Below, piece by piece: positions 23,169 to 32,462 of a stretch of DNA of 64,000 bases (position 1 is its first letter; each line of letters starts with the position of its first letter). The stretch covers positions 5,456,651-5,520,650 of the forward strand of contig JABAKD010000017.1 of assembly GCA_012845835.1 (NCBI GenBank), in the 5' to 3' direction. The translations under genes were made by a program, and so were the position numbers. Below the pieces are notes generated by a model, which saw only the letters and a list, made by a program, of their open reading frames with translations, was not told the origin of the DNA and ran no database searches. This DNA is from Undaria pinnatifida (Eukaryota; Sar; Phaeophyceae; Laminariales; Alariaceae).

Positions 23169-23989
23169 TGTTCTTCGCGACAGTGGCAGTTCGGCGGCGC
23201 CGACTGGTAGGTCGCGGGCGTTGGTGCTGCGCCCAGAGCCCCGCGGTGGGTCTGGGGGTGGTAGTGGCGGCGCTGGTTCTGGATGAGGACACGGTCCCTT
23301 CCCGTCGGTTGGGCCAACACCTGGGGGGGGCGGCTGCTGAGCTTGCCGTCGGTAGAGCGGTGACGGCGCCGGGGGCCGGCGGTGGAGCGGGTGCCCGGCC
23401 GGCCACCCAAGGTGTAGGAGGGGGGCTGCGTGGGCGTGCGTTGGTAGCTTTGGCTGGCGATGGGGGTGTGGGGCGTGCTCGCGTGGCGGTGGCTCCGGGC
23501 TCGGTCCCCTTCGGCGAGAAAGGTACGGTTTCTTGTGTGCGTGTGCGTGAGTTGCCGGCTGACTTGCTGCGTGTACAAGGGGCGTTTGATGGCGTACGTT
23601 CGGGTGCCTTGCGATTCGTTGCGGTCGACGCTTGATTGGATGCTCGGGCAGTGGTGGTGCAGTCGATGGCCGAGCAAGGCTCCGCGAGCCTCGGTCATCT
23701 GGTCTCGGTAAACTCCCCCCTCTTGAGACAGCGTCAGGGCGGCGTTGCCCTAGTGACGTCCACAATCGGCCCCTCACTGTTTCCGCTGGCGACATTGAGG
23801 GCTTCGTATTTCACCGCTTAGCGTCGTTCTCTAACCCAAATTTCGGATTGTTCACGATCTCACGTTTGCGCGCGCGGGCGGTCGGACCAGTGTTAACGGT
23901 GACACGGATTTTGATTCCGCGCCGCCGTCCGAGCTCGGTCACGTGCTTCGTGAGGTTTAACTACAGGTGATGCTTTTGAGACAGACCCA

Positions 23990-25300
23990 CGGTAGAAATG
24001 GTTGAACCCTCTTGTGCCGTGTGGACGTCAAAGATGTGTTTCGACGGGTTTTGGTTTACCCGGCAGGTGCGCCGGCTTTCGGTTACGTGTTCGGAGATCG
24101 CGTCGTCGTGGATTTACGATTGCAATTTGGGTGGCGTAATAGCCCGGGGTTTTGGGGGGTGATGGCATGCGCGGTCGAGCATGCTCACACCCATTCTACG
24201 TTTCAAGGCACAGATGTTTCCCAAGAAGGGGTTGCTGCCGTCGCGCACGTCGGAATTTCCCCGCCGCGGGGGGTTCCAGTTGTCTCTATCCCGGGTGATT
24301 GTGGGCCTGTTTTTGGCTCTGGTGGCAACGCCGGGAACTACTTCTTTGTGAGGTAATACGTAGACGATGGCATTGTCGTCGAGTTGCAATGGTGGCCGGA
24401 CGGTCGTCGTTGTTTGCGCACTCTCCAGTCGCTGGCATCGGACCATTTTCGCTTGTTGGGGGAACGTGGTGTCTCTGATCCGCCCCTCCTGTCCGCCAGA
24501 AAAATCACTGACTGGGACACGCAACTGGAGGTGTTGGGTTGGATCATTGACACGGAGGCGCTTACGGGTACGTTGCCGTCCCATACGCGCCTCAAGCTGC
24601 AAAATCTCCTTGCGGAGTGGCCCTCGCCTCGCACAACTGCTTCAGCGAGGCAGGTGTCGCAGCACGTTGGCTTTCTGAATACATGTCACCTTTGCTGTGC
24701 GTCCGGGGCGGTTTTTCGTGAACTGTTTGTTGGCTTCGGTGGGTATACCGCGCATATCTGCCGGATCTGATTCCGGTTTTCAAGGCGCAGATGTTTCCCA
24801 AGAAGGGGTTGCTGCCGTCGCGCACGTCGGAATTTCCCCGCCGCGGGGGGTTCCAGTTGTCTCTATCCCGGGTGATTGTGGGCCTGTTTCTGGCTCTGGT
24901 GGCAACGCCGGGAACTACTTCTTTGTGAGGTACTACGTAGACGATAGCATTGTCGTCGAGTTGCAATGGTGGCCGGACGGTCGCCGTTGTTTGCACGCTG
25001 TCCCGTCGCTGGCATCGGACCATTTTCGCTTGTTGGGGGAACGTGGTGTCTCTGATCCGCCCCTCCTGTCCGCCAGAAAAATCACCGACTGGGACACGCA
25101 ACTGGAGGTGTTGGGTTGGATTATTGACACGGAGGCGCTTACGGGTACGTTGCCGTCCCATACGCGCCTCAAGCTGCAAAATCTCCTTGCGGAGTGGCCT
25201 TCGCCTCGTACAACTGCTTCAGCGAGGCAGGTGTCGCAGCTCGTTGGCTTCCTTATAATGTCTCCTTTGCTGTGCGCCCGGGGCGGTTTTTCGTGAACTG
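23990..25300 (+). pseudogene. DIRS-type reverse transcriptase, internally duplicated
   Basis: Fingers/palm: RVDVKDVFRRVLVYPAGA, then VVVDLRLQFGWRNSPGFW and ACAVEHAH, a combination typical of DIRS-order enzymes. The catalytic box reads YYVDDSIVVE (near 24931-24960) in the second unit. In the first unit the matching codons read V-R-stop-Y-V-D-D, so that copy is dead. About 577 bp (24201-24777) is repeated at 24778-25354, both holding the YVDD region and TDWDTQLEVLGWIIDTEA. The protein therefore could not fold normally even if read through. Confidence 0.75.
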
Positions 25301-25354
25301 TTTGTTGGCTTCGGTGGGTATGCCGCGCATATCTGCCGGATCTGATTTTGGTTG
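24201..25354 (+). repeat. 577-bp tandem duplication inside the reverse transcriptase
   Basis: TTTCAAGGCACAGATGTTTC at 24201 and TTTCAAGGCGCAGATGTTTC at 24778 start two units that stay nearly identical to ATCTGCCGGATCTGATT. The few differences (for example GTAATACG versus GTACTACG) show that the units have diverged since duplication. Confidence 0.9.
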
Positions 25355-25493
25355 TCGTACGGCCAACCTCGGGCGGCGCCTCGTCTTGGGATCCGAGTTT
25401 CAAGGGAACCTCGAGTTTTGGCGGTGGTTTATTGAGGAGGGATTGGACGCGCGCGGAGGAACCTTGCTGGCTCCGATGTATCATTTGCTTGAG

Positions 25494-25970
25494 CACCCCT
25501 CCCAACGTACTCTGTTTCCGGATGCATCCAAAACCGCTGTCGGGGGTCTCTGCCTTGAAACTGGGATGTACTGGAGATACGATATCGACGCCGGGGAATG
25601 ATCTCGATTTTGCGGGTCGAGCAAGTCAGTTGCAGGCGAGAACGATATATCGATTAACGTCCTCGAACTGCTAGGTATGGTCGTCTCCCCGTGGGTCGTC
25701 GTATCTCTGCGCACCGAGCGCCCGGCCGCGTTGGGGGACTGCGTGTTGTGACGTGGCGACAACGAAGCAGCCGTAGAGTGGGTGCGGCGTTGTCGAGGCG
25801 GGAAGGACCCGAGATCGGGCGCCTTGAAGCGCCTCCTTGGTGTGCTCAAATTGTCCTCTGGTTGGCACTTTGACGCGAAACACGTAGGGGGTATTTTTAA
25901 CGTTGCCGCGGACGGTATCTCACGCTGGGATCGCGCTTCCATCCTCGTTAATATGCGTGCTGTCCGTGAG
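25494..25970 (+). pseudogene. RNase H domain of the DIRS-order element
   Basis: TLFPDASKTAVGGLCLET gives the first acidic site. INVLELLGMVVSPWV follows in another frame after a frameshift. DNEAAVEWVRRCRGG, RSGALKRLLG and FDAKHVGGIFNVAADGIS complete the DIRS-type RNase H. At least one frameshift separates the parts. RNase H removes the RNA strand during reverse transcription. Confidence 0.7.
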
Positions 25971-25972
25971 AT

Positions 25973-26557
25973 ATGCTGCTCGCGGGCGAGAAGCTGATCC
26001 CCACGTGGCGTGCCGGGGGTGGTGTTTTGTGGCCGGCCCTGCGCGCTTCGTTCTGTCTCTTGACTCGCGCGTCAGAAATGTTCGCGGAAACCCGGTTACG
26101 ATTTCACGAGACTTGTTGTTTGCGGCGTGCTGATGTTACCTTCTTTCGCGGAAATATTCAGCTTACTGTTGCGCAGTGGTCAACCGCGGATCATGTTGAG
26201 GTTCGGTTTCGCGGGTCGAAGGGTGACCAACTGCGGAAAGGGACGGTTGTCACGCATGCGCGAAAGGGTCGGTCGATGCGCGTTGGGGAAGGTGGCGGCG
26301 CCGTCGATCTAATAATCGAATTGATGTCTTGTTACTTGTTTCTTCCCTCTTCGGCCCCCTTGGTTGCGTGTGGCGTTGGTAATGGCAGATGGTCCATGTG
26401 GACACAACATCAAGCGACGGTAGCCTTGCGGAAAGTGGTTGCGTTGGCGGGTGTGCGTGCGGAGGAGTACGCCTTGCACTCCCTGAGGATTGGAGGCGCA
26501 ACGCACTTGTCGGCAGGGGGTGCAACACCGGCGGTGTTGCAGCGTGAGGGCCGATAG
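25973..26557 (+). pseudogene. Tyrosine recombinase of the DIRS-order element, truncated
   Basis: A 194-codon frame. R32 lies in LLTRASEMFAE, the first catalytic arginine region, and H169-x-x-R172 in ALHSLRIGGATHLS is the second conserved pair. The frame ends at a TAG right after LQREGR, where the family normally has tryptophan. The downstream frame shows a second TAG about where the nucleophilic tyrosine is expected. Without that tyrosine the enzyme cannot form the covalent DNA link, so it is inactive as written. Confidence 0.75.
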
Positions 26558-26691
26558 TCGTTGACTAGTTAGGCAAACGCGGAATTACAAAGAAGTGTGT
26601 TATGCTGTGTGCACTCTACGACTCGAGGGTAGGGGGGGGCGGGGGGGGTGGGACTACATTCGTAATATGGAGTTTGTGCTGAAGGCTTGCG

Positions 26692-26852
26692 TAGAGAGTT
26701 CGATGTCGCCAGTTGGGTTGGGAGTTGACTCGTGTATACGGATGTTAGCGTGGGGTTGCCGGCGGGGAAGCCCCGGGGTATTCCCATCTCCAACCCCCCT
26801 CTACAGGCGGGGGGTTGCGCATTAATATAATACAACTTCGAAAGCAAAGTGC
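26692..26852 (+). repeat. Split direct repeat B1
   Basis: AGTTCGATGTCGCCAGTTGG to TTCGAAAGCAAAGTGC; partner B2 at 27617-27776. It is immediately followed by A2. Confidence 0.85.
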
Positions 26853-26855
26853 TAA

Positions 26856-27063
26856 GCAGAATATTATCGAAGTATGAGAAAATATGGGTTTTGTACGTAC
26901 GTAAGAAGTTTGACCAATCAGATCAATGCGGTAATTCATAGTCGTATGAGCGATAGCATTGGGCACACCTAGTCCAGCTGTGTAGGCGACGTTCTGCACG
27001 CGGAGCCCGTAGGGGAGAAGAGTCAGAGCTTACAGGTCCAAGGTGTGATACAGACTAGTTTAA
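26856..27063 (+). repeat. Split direct repeat A2
   Basis: GCAGAATATTATCGAAGTAT to TACAGACTAGTTTAA, partner of A1. Confidence 0.85.
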
Positions 27064-27616
27064 GCTCCCACCCACCCGCCCGTGCTTTTGAGGGAGTCAG
27101 TGGAGGGGGAGTTAATCGGTCGCAGTAACGTTGCGCGTGTTTGTTACTGTTTTTGTAAACGTACCCGTTTTCGCTGAAGATGCGACGGGGTTTCGTAGAT
27201 TGCGCAGGTTTGCGGTGGGTGCTAGCCGCATCAGTGTTATAGCGTGATGCAAGGGGTGTTCGTTGTTGTGTTTTTTTTCTTCAGCATGTGTAATATCTGA
27301 GTATCCCTCCGTGCGGTGGGGGTACGTATGACTGTTTTACGCAGATATTATGTTGATAGTTAACAGCGAACGTTGTGGCAGTGCATCGGCTCGGATTTAG
27401 GGCGCAATCTGAAAGTGTGGGAGAGGGGAATTATCCGTATATTGGCAAGTAAGTGCATTTGTGTAATGTGCATGGTGTGTGCAGGCGTGCATATTTTATA
27501 GCATATTTATTACACGCGTGTGTACGGTTTTTTATATGCTGCACGTTATAGGCGGTTGCCTCGTATGTCTTCTTCGAGTTGCCAACGATTCTTCGTCGTT
27601 GGTTGTTGGCTGGCGT

Positions 27617-27776
27617 CGAGAGTTCGATGTCGCCATTTGGGTTTGGAGTTGACTCGTGTATACGGATGTTAGCGTGGGGTTGCCGGCGGAGCAGCCCCGG
27701 GGTATTCCCATCTACAACCCCCCTCTCCGGGCGGGGGGTTGCGCATTAATATAATACAACTTCGAAAGCAAAGTGC
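27617..27776 (+). repeat. Split direct repeat B2
   Basis: Holds TGACTCGTGTATACGGATGT, GGGTATTCCCATCT and GGGGGGTTGCGCATTAATAT, as B1 does. The 550 bp between A2 and B2 has no coding signal. Confidence 0.85.
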
Positions 27777-27989
27777 AAATTCCTAATTTTGGGGAGGGAG
27801 AGTTACCGACATTAATTCTCGAATGCTGTATTAAGAGTAATATATAAGATAACTAGTAATATTCTGTAATCGCACTCTTCCCGATATGAAAGCCCCGGGG
27901 GAGAGAAAAAAAAAAAAAAAACGCTTACCATACATATGATAGAGCAGAACAGTGGAAACTACAGTAATACATTTATAAAATAAATGTGA

Positions 27990-28230
27990 CGATGTTAGAT
28001 CTAGCTCAAAATTCTCCACCCAAAGTAAAAATACCAACACTTACTTACCATTATAGTGGACCAAAAATAGGACACCTCCCAATAAAAACTCATCATAGTG
28101 TATATTACAAGTACCAACAACGCAGCTTGCAAAGATGAGTTACTGACCCAAAATTCGTCGAACTCACGGCTGACGTCCTTAAAATTTCTTTACAAAATAG
28201 CATCAAAGTTCAACATCACGTAACTATAGT
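27990..28230 (+). repeat. Diverged direct repeat flanking the DIRS-order element, right
   Basis: Partner of 21590-21850. It suggests that the element sits inside, or next to, an older repeated unit. Confidence 0.55.
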
Positions 28231-28254
28231 AATGACATTTTTTAAGGTTGTGTT

Positions 28255-28515
28255 CAGTAGGGTACTCACAAACCGTACCCGAGGTGTGTACCCCGCGTAT
28301 TACCCTACAAAGAACTTCTGTGAGTTCTGTAGGACATTCATACCCGTACCCGGAACTTCTGGAAGTTCTGTACGACAAAAATACCCGTGCCCGAAACTAT
28401 TGGAAGTTCTGTACGCCCGTGCGCACAATACCCGGGGTACGGGTACAGCAATTTTATACCCACTCGGAACTTCTGTGAGTTCTGTACGCCCGTGCCAAAA
28501 TACGAGCGGCGCTCA
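28255..28515 (+). repeat. Minisatellite with AACTTCTGGAAGTTCTG core
   Basis: Four units at about 28312, 28355, 28400 and 28473 carry AACTTCTGKRAGTTCTGTA followed by CGCCCGTGC and TACCCGTACCC-like text. The core contains the small palindrome AACTTCTGGAAGTT. Confidence 0.75.
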
Positions 28516-28519
28516 CTCG

Positions 28520-29400
28520 AGGTAGGATCAGTCGACTGATGCTATACTACAACTGGTATACTTAGCGGTTGATAATCTGCATATTATCAAGCGCAACTAC
28601 GAACTGAAATGCTGATTTTTTGAGAGATGAGCGATTGCTACTCATAGTACTGATGTTTGACGCGCAGCGCTTGCCTGTGATAGCCGAATTTTCTGTCGAA
28701 TATGATGTGAGTTAGCACTTTAGTTGATTTAGTTTCAACAGTTCCAAAAAAGTTGAGAAAAATGGTTACCGCCGAAAACATGACTTCTGATCCTGGTCGT
28801 TGGAAATGATCACGGCATTGTTTGTGGTATTAGCGGCCTAGTCTATACCATTCATGGGGAACGACCCGCCGCAAATTTCAATTTTCAGCCACGGGCGTCG
28901 AAGCTGCCCTGCAACCTGTCATATAACTCGGGAAGGAGGGGCGATCATTGATGTTTGTATTGTGGTTTTAGCTTCGATTGCTCTTGTTTCACTGCATGCC
29001 CGCGGGTCGTCACTCTGACAGCACTCCAAACAGCAGGTACGCTCGTCTATACTCACGATTTCCGTGCGGTTCGTACGGTGCAGGCATCCCGACCGCTGTA
29101 GTTTGTAACCGCGAGTTGGTTAGTTGTGGGAACGGGGGAACTCTACGCTGTTGTTGTTGAGTGGATACCCGAGGCCATATCAGTTCAGTTTGCACATTGG
29201 ACCTTTTCACTTGTGCGCCTTTTTTTGTATCGTGCGTTTTTTAGGCGGGAAAGCGTACGAGTAGTATTTCCCGGACGAATTTGATTTCATTTTGGGTGTT
29301 TCGAATCTTCCTAGGGCGCCAGCACCTTTGTGTGACCACGGACTCTGGATTTTATTACAATAGTTAATGTAAGACAACAATAACAACAACCATTTATAGA
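28520..29400. other. Unassigned interval
   Basis: No supported gene. At 29325-29392 TGTGACCACGGACTCTGGAT with GTTAATGTAAGACAACAATA resembles the 3' end of the CAA-tailed SINE-like unit. Confidence 0.4.
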
Positions 29401-29411
29401 TGGTATCTGGT

Positions 29412-31064
29412 GTGTGTGTGTGTTCTTCACATTAAACCGTTCTTCTACTCGTCGACATCCAGCACACCCAGTGTCCGTACTGATTCTTCACCCTAGAAAG
29501 ATCAGCTCTGTGGTCACAAGCCACGACACAGAGATAATGCATCGTAATGCATTCGACAACGCAATGTCATGCCCTAGTACTGGGTACGACAGGCACAACA
29601 TACATACGTCAGCAACAGAAATACATTGGAAGAGAGAAATACGAAATAAACAAAAACAAAAACAAAAACAAAAACAAAAACAAAAAAACAAGAAACAAAA
29701 TAAGAAAACAAATAAAAACAAAGATAAAAATAAAACAAAAAATGAAACAAACAAAATGAAGGGGAAATCGAAGAAACAACCCAACCGCAAAGGAGAGCCA
29801 AAGTTCGGAAAAAAAAAACATAATAAAATGAAATAAAATAAAGTAAAGTAAAACCAAAATAAGATAATCCGAACACGAGCCAAAAACCTGGACACGCAAG
29901 GAGGGAACAAAGGGGAAAAAAATACCCCAGAGAAAGACGAAAAGTGCTATGTACCTACTAGTCGGCCTGGTACCTTGCTACCCTGCCTGCCATCTCCTTC
30001 CTGCCTTCGTCCACCGCGGTCTCCCTTCTATTCCTCCTGTTGCCCCCCCTGCCCCCATTCCCTTGGACGGCTTTCCTTCTACTCCTCCTGTTTCCCCCCC
30101 TCCCCCCTTTGTGTTCTTCTCATTAAACCAAAATACCTTGTAAAAGAGAGAAACAACGAAAGAAACCAAGACAAAATAAATAAATAAATAAAAAGGGGAG
30201 CCAAAGCACGGGAGATAGAAACATACCCCGAGCATTAGCCAAAATGGACATGCAAGGGGGAAAGAAAGGGAAAAAATACCCCGGAAAAAAGAAACAAGTA
30301 GAAGAAGGAAGACTGGGAGGGCCAAATAAAACAGGCTCGTCACCTACCCACCATGCAAGACTCCCTTCATAAGGATAAGAAGGGGAAAGAAAAAAAATAA
30401 AACAAAATAAAATAAATAAATTCACGGAAAAATCAAAGTACCAAGACATCACATTCCGAGCAGCCGCAGCAGTTGGCGGTACGAGTGGCATAGATAGAAA
30501 GGTTCCACCTACTAGTCGGCCTGGTACCTTGCTACCCTGTCTGCGGTCTCCTTCCTACTTTCATCTACCGCGGTTTCCCTTCTACTCCTCCTGTCCCCCC
30601 CCCTGCCCCCATACCCTTGGGCGGTGTTCCTTCTACCCCTCCTGCTGCCCCCCCTCCCCCCGTTCCTTTCGACACCACCCACGGCGGATGCGCGGCGCTG
30701 TCTACTCAGCTTTGCCTCATCCTCGTGCCACCTGCCCATGAACCGTTCAGCTGCTTCGAGGACCCCCCGGTACCACTTGCCCACCTTTCTTGCTGCAGTG
30801 GGCCACAGCGCGGTCCCAACTCCAAAAACTAAGGGGGAGTGTTCCGTTGATCCCTCGTTGGCTTTGAACACCCTAAGGTCCTCAGCTATGGCTCTAGGCC
30901 AAGTCTTAAGTTGCCCGCCTGGTTTCGGGTTCTCCCCACCAGCGATCGTCCCGAACATCAACCGACGGGGCAGTCGCCCCTTGTGTTGTCGCACCAGGGC
31001 CCCGGCAAAGAAGAGCCGCCGTTTACGGATGGTCGTTTCGATGCTCTCGCATGGTGTCATCCTG
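29412..31064 (-). mobile_element. LINE family A, 5'-truncated copy
   Basis: Nearly identical to 32463-34109, the 3' third of the full copy. It runs on the minus strand from inside the last part of the reverse transcriptase ORF (31064) through a purine/pyrimidine-rich 3' UTR to a terminal CA-dinucleotide run. ATCTGGT flanks it at 29405-29411 and 31065-31071, a 7-bp target duplication. Five-prime truncation with short duplications is the usual result of target-primed reverse transcription. The coding remnant 31060-30512 lacks the catalytic domains. Very few differences from the other copy indicate recent activity. Confidence 0.9.
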
Positions 31065-31129
31065 ATCTGGTACGTCGTCGTGGTGGTGTATTTTTTTTGT
31101 TGGTCGGGTTGGCCGGGAAAAGTTCACGT

Positions 31130-31325
31130 GTCCTTTTTTTCTTTTTCTTTTCTTTCATCCTCCGGCGGATGGGGCGAAATAAAGCTTAAGCTCAACACAC
31201 TTCCACGTTTTTTCGTACGCGTCGTTCTGTCGATTTAACTCAGTTGCTTTCGCAACCCAACGCTAGCTGGCGCCCCCTCCGGATCCCACTGTAGAGATAG
31301 CGTGGGCCGTCCCTATCAGTGGTCC
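31130..31325 (+). repeat. Dispersed repeat, copy 2 of 2
   Basis: Partner of 10-215: CATCCTCCGGCGGATGGGG, AACGCTAGCTGGCGCCCC, CCGTCCCTATCAGTGGTCC. Confidence 0.6.
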
Positions 31326-31831
31326 CCGTTACAACCCCGGCAGCACAAGCTATAATAGTAGTTATATGCGGACGCGTGTGCATGTCGACATATACGAATG
31401 AACCCGTGCTCAATTTTTTCGTTGCAACAACGAGAGGTGATGGACAGGGTTGTTGCGTTTTTATCACACTAACTGAATTTTCAACCCTATCTGGTGTTAC
31501 GCCTGTATCAATACAGTACCTGTGGTACCAGATATGTGAATCGCAGTTTACTGACGTATTTTCCGGGCAAAAGTGGATGACAGGATTGTGTTCACCCCCC
31601 ACCCCCACCCCCTAATAACGTACAGACCGCGTGATCAGGGGGAAAAGGGTCTAGATAAATATGAGGCTTAAACTATCCACAGGTGGTAACACGTCATGTA
31701 CGAACGAACGCACAGCAGTAGTATACGAGCGAGATATTTGTTGTTTTAGAGAGCGTTTGACAAGGAAATTTGAGATTTTTATCTTTGAGCTGGTGGTGGG
31801 GCGGAAAGAGATTTCGATCGTCCACGTGGTA
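31326..31831. other. Unassigned interval
   Basis: Only short open frames. No feature supported. Confidence 0.4.
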
Positions 31832-31840
31832 TATTATTTT
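31832..31840 (+). repeat. Target site duplication, left, TATTATTTT
   Basis: Identical to 37857-37865; directly abuts the GGGCAG tip of the foldback element. Confidence 0.85.
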
Positions 31841-32462
31841 GGGCAGTGGCCAAAACAAGGTGCACCTTGTCGGTAAATGGTCAAAGTAAGGTGCAGGCTG
31901 GAACGGCACAAAACGCAAGACGCCTGAGGCTGAATAGAGCCACATGATTGGTCGAAATAGCATCGCACCCTCCATAGGCCGCCTTGTCGGACGGTGCACC
32001 TTGCCGAGGCCACTCCGCTCGCCACGCCACCTTGCTTGGTCGCCGGCGGCACCTTGTTTTGGCCACCGCAAGCTAGGCTGTTCGCTCAAACGACCAACCC
32101 ATGTCAGACCTCTCGCCAACACCGCGCAGGTGACGTGGACGCATACGTCCACACGCACGCGCATGCGGACGAACTTTTGGGGCCGCAGGATTCTCTCTCT
32201 CTCTCTCTCTCTGCCTCACACCACACCACACGCGCACCACACGTACACCAAAAGCACCATGAGCGCCGTAGGCGCCGATGGGCCGCCCGCACCACAACAT
32301 CATCTCCTGCACCAACGGCTGTGACTGCGTTTGTGGTCCAGTTTGAGTAGTTGTTGTCCAGCACAGAGTACATTTCACCACTACTACGAAACTACCAATA
32401 CACCTAGACTCTGCTGTAGCTGCTACTACTGTTTGTGTAGACCAGAGTCTAGATCTCATATG
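31841..32462 (+). repeat. Foldback arm, left
   Basis: Contains repeated ACAAGGTGCACCTTGT-like palindromes, GATTGGTCGAAATAGC, a TC dinucleotide run at 32192-32212, and ends AGATCTCATATG. Confidence 0.9.

Larger units (their letters stand above)
21859..27776 (+). mobile_element. Degenerate DIRS-order retrotransposon with split direct repeats
   Basis: The layout is A1 (21859-22066), gag-like, reverse transcriptase, RNase H, tyrosine recombinase, B1 (26692-26852), A2 (26856-27063), B2 (27617-27776). A1/A2 and B1/B2 are direct repeats, and B1 abuts A2. This split arrangement is the hallmark of Ngaro- and PAT-type elements, which integrate through a circular form by a tyrosine recombinase and leave no target duplication. 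I see none. All coding parts are on the plus strand and all are damaged. I see no methyltransferase domain between RNase H and recombinase, which points towards Ngaro rather than PAT, but a deletion could also explain this. Confidence 0.85.

Noticed and set aside
22127..23698. A 523-codon open frame on the minus strand
   Set aside because: It is antisense to the gag-like region of the DIRS-order element. High GC and skewed codon use keep the opposite strand open.
29547..29910. Lysine/asparagine-rich and phenylalanine-rich frames
   Set aside because: They come from the CAAAAA-type simple repeat in the LINE 3' UTR.
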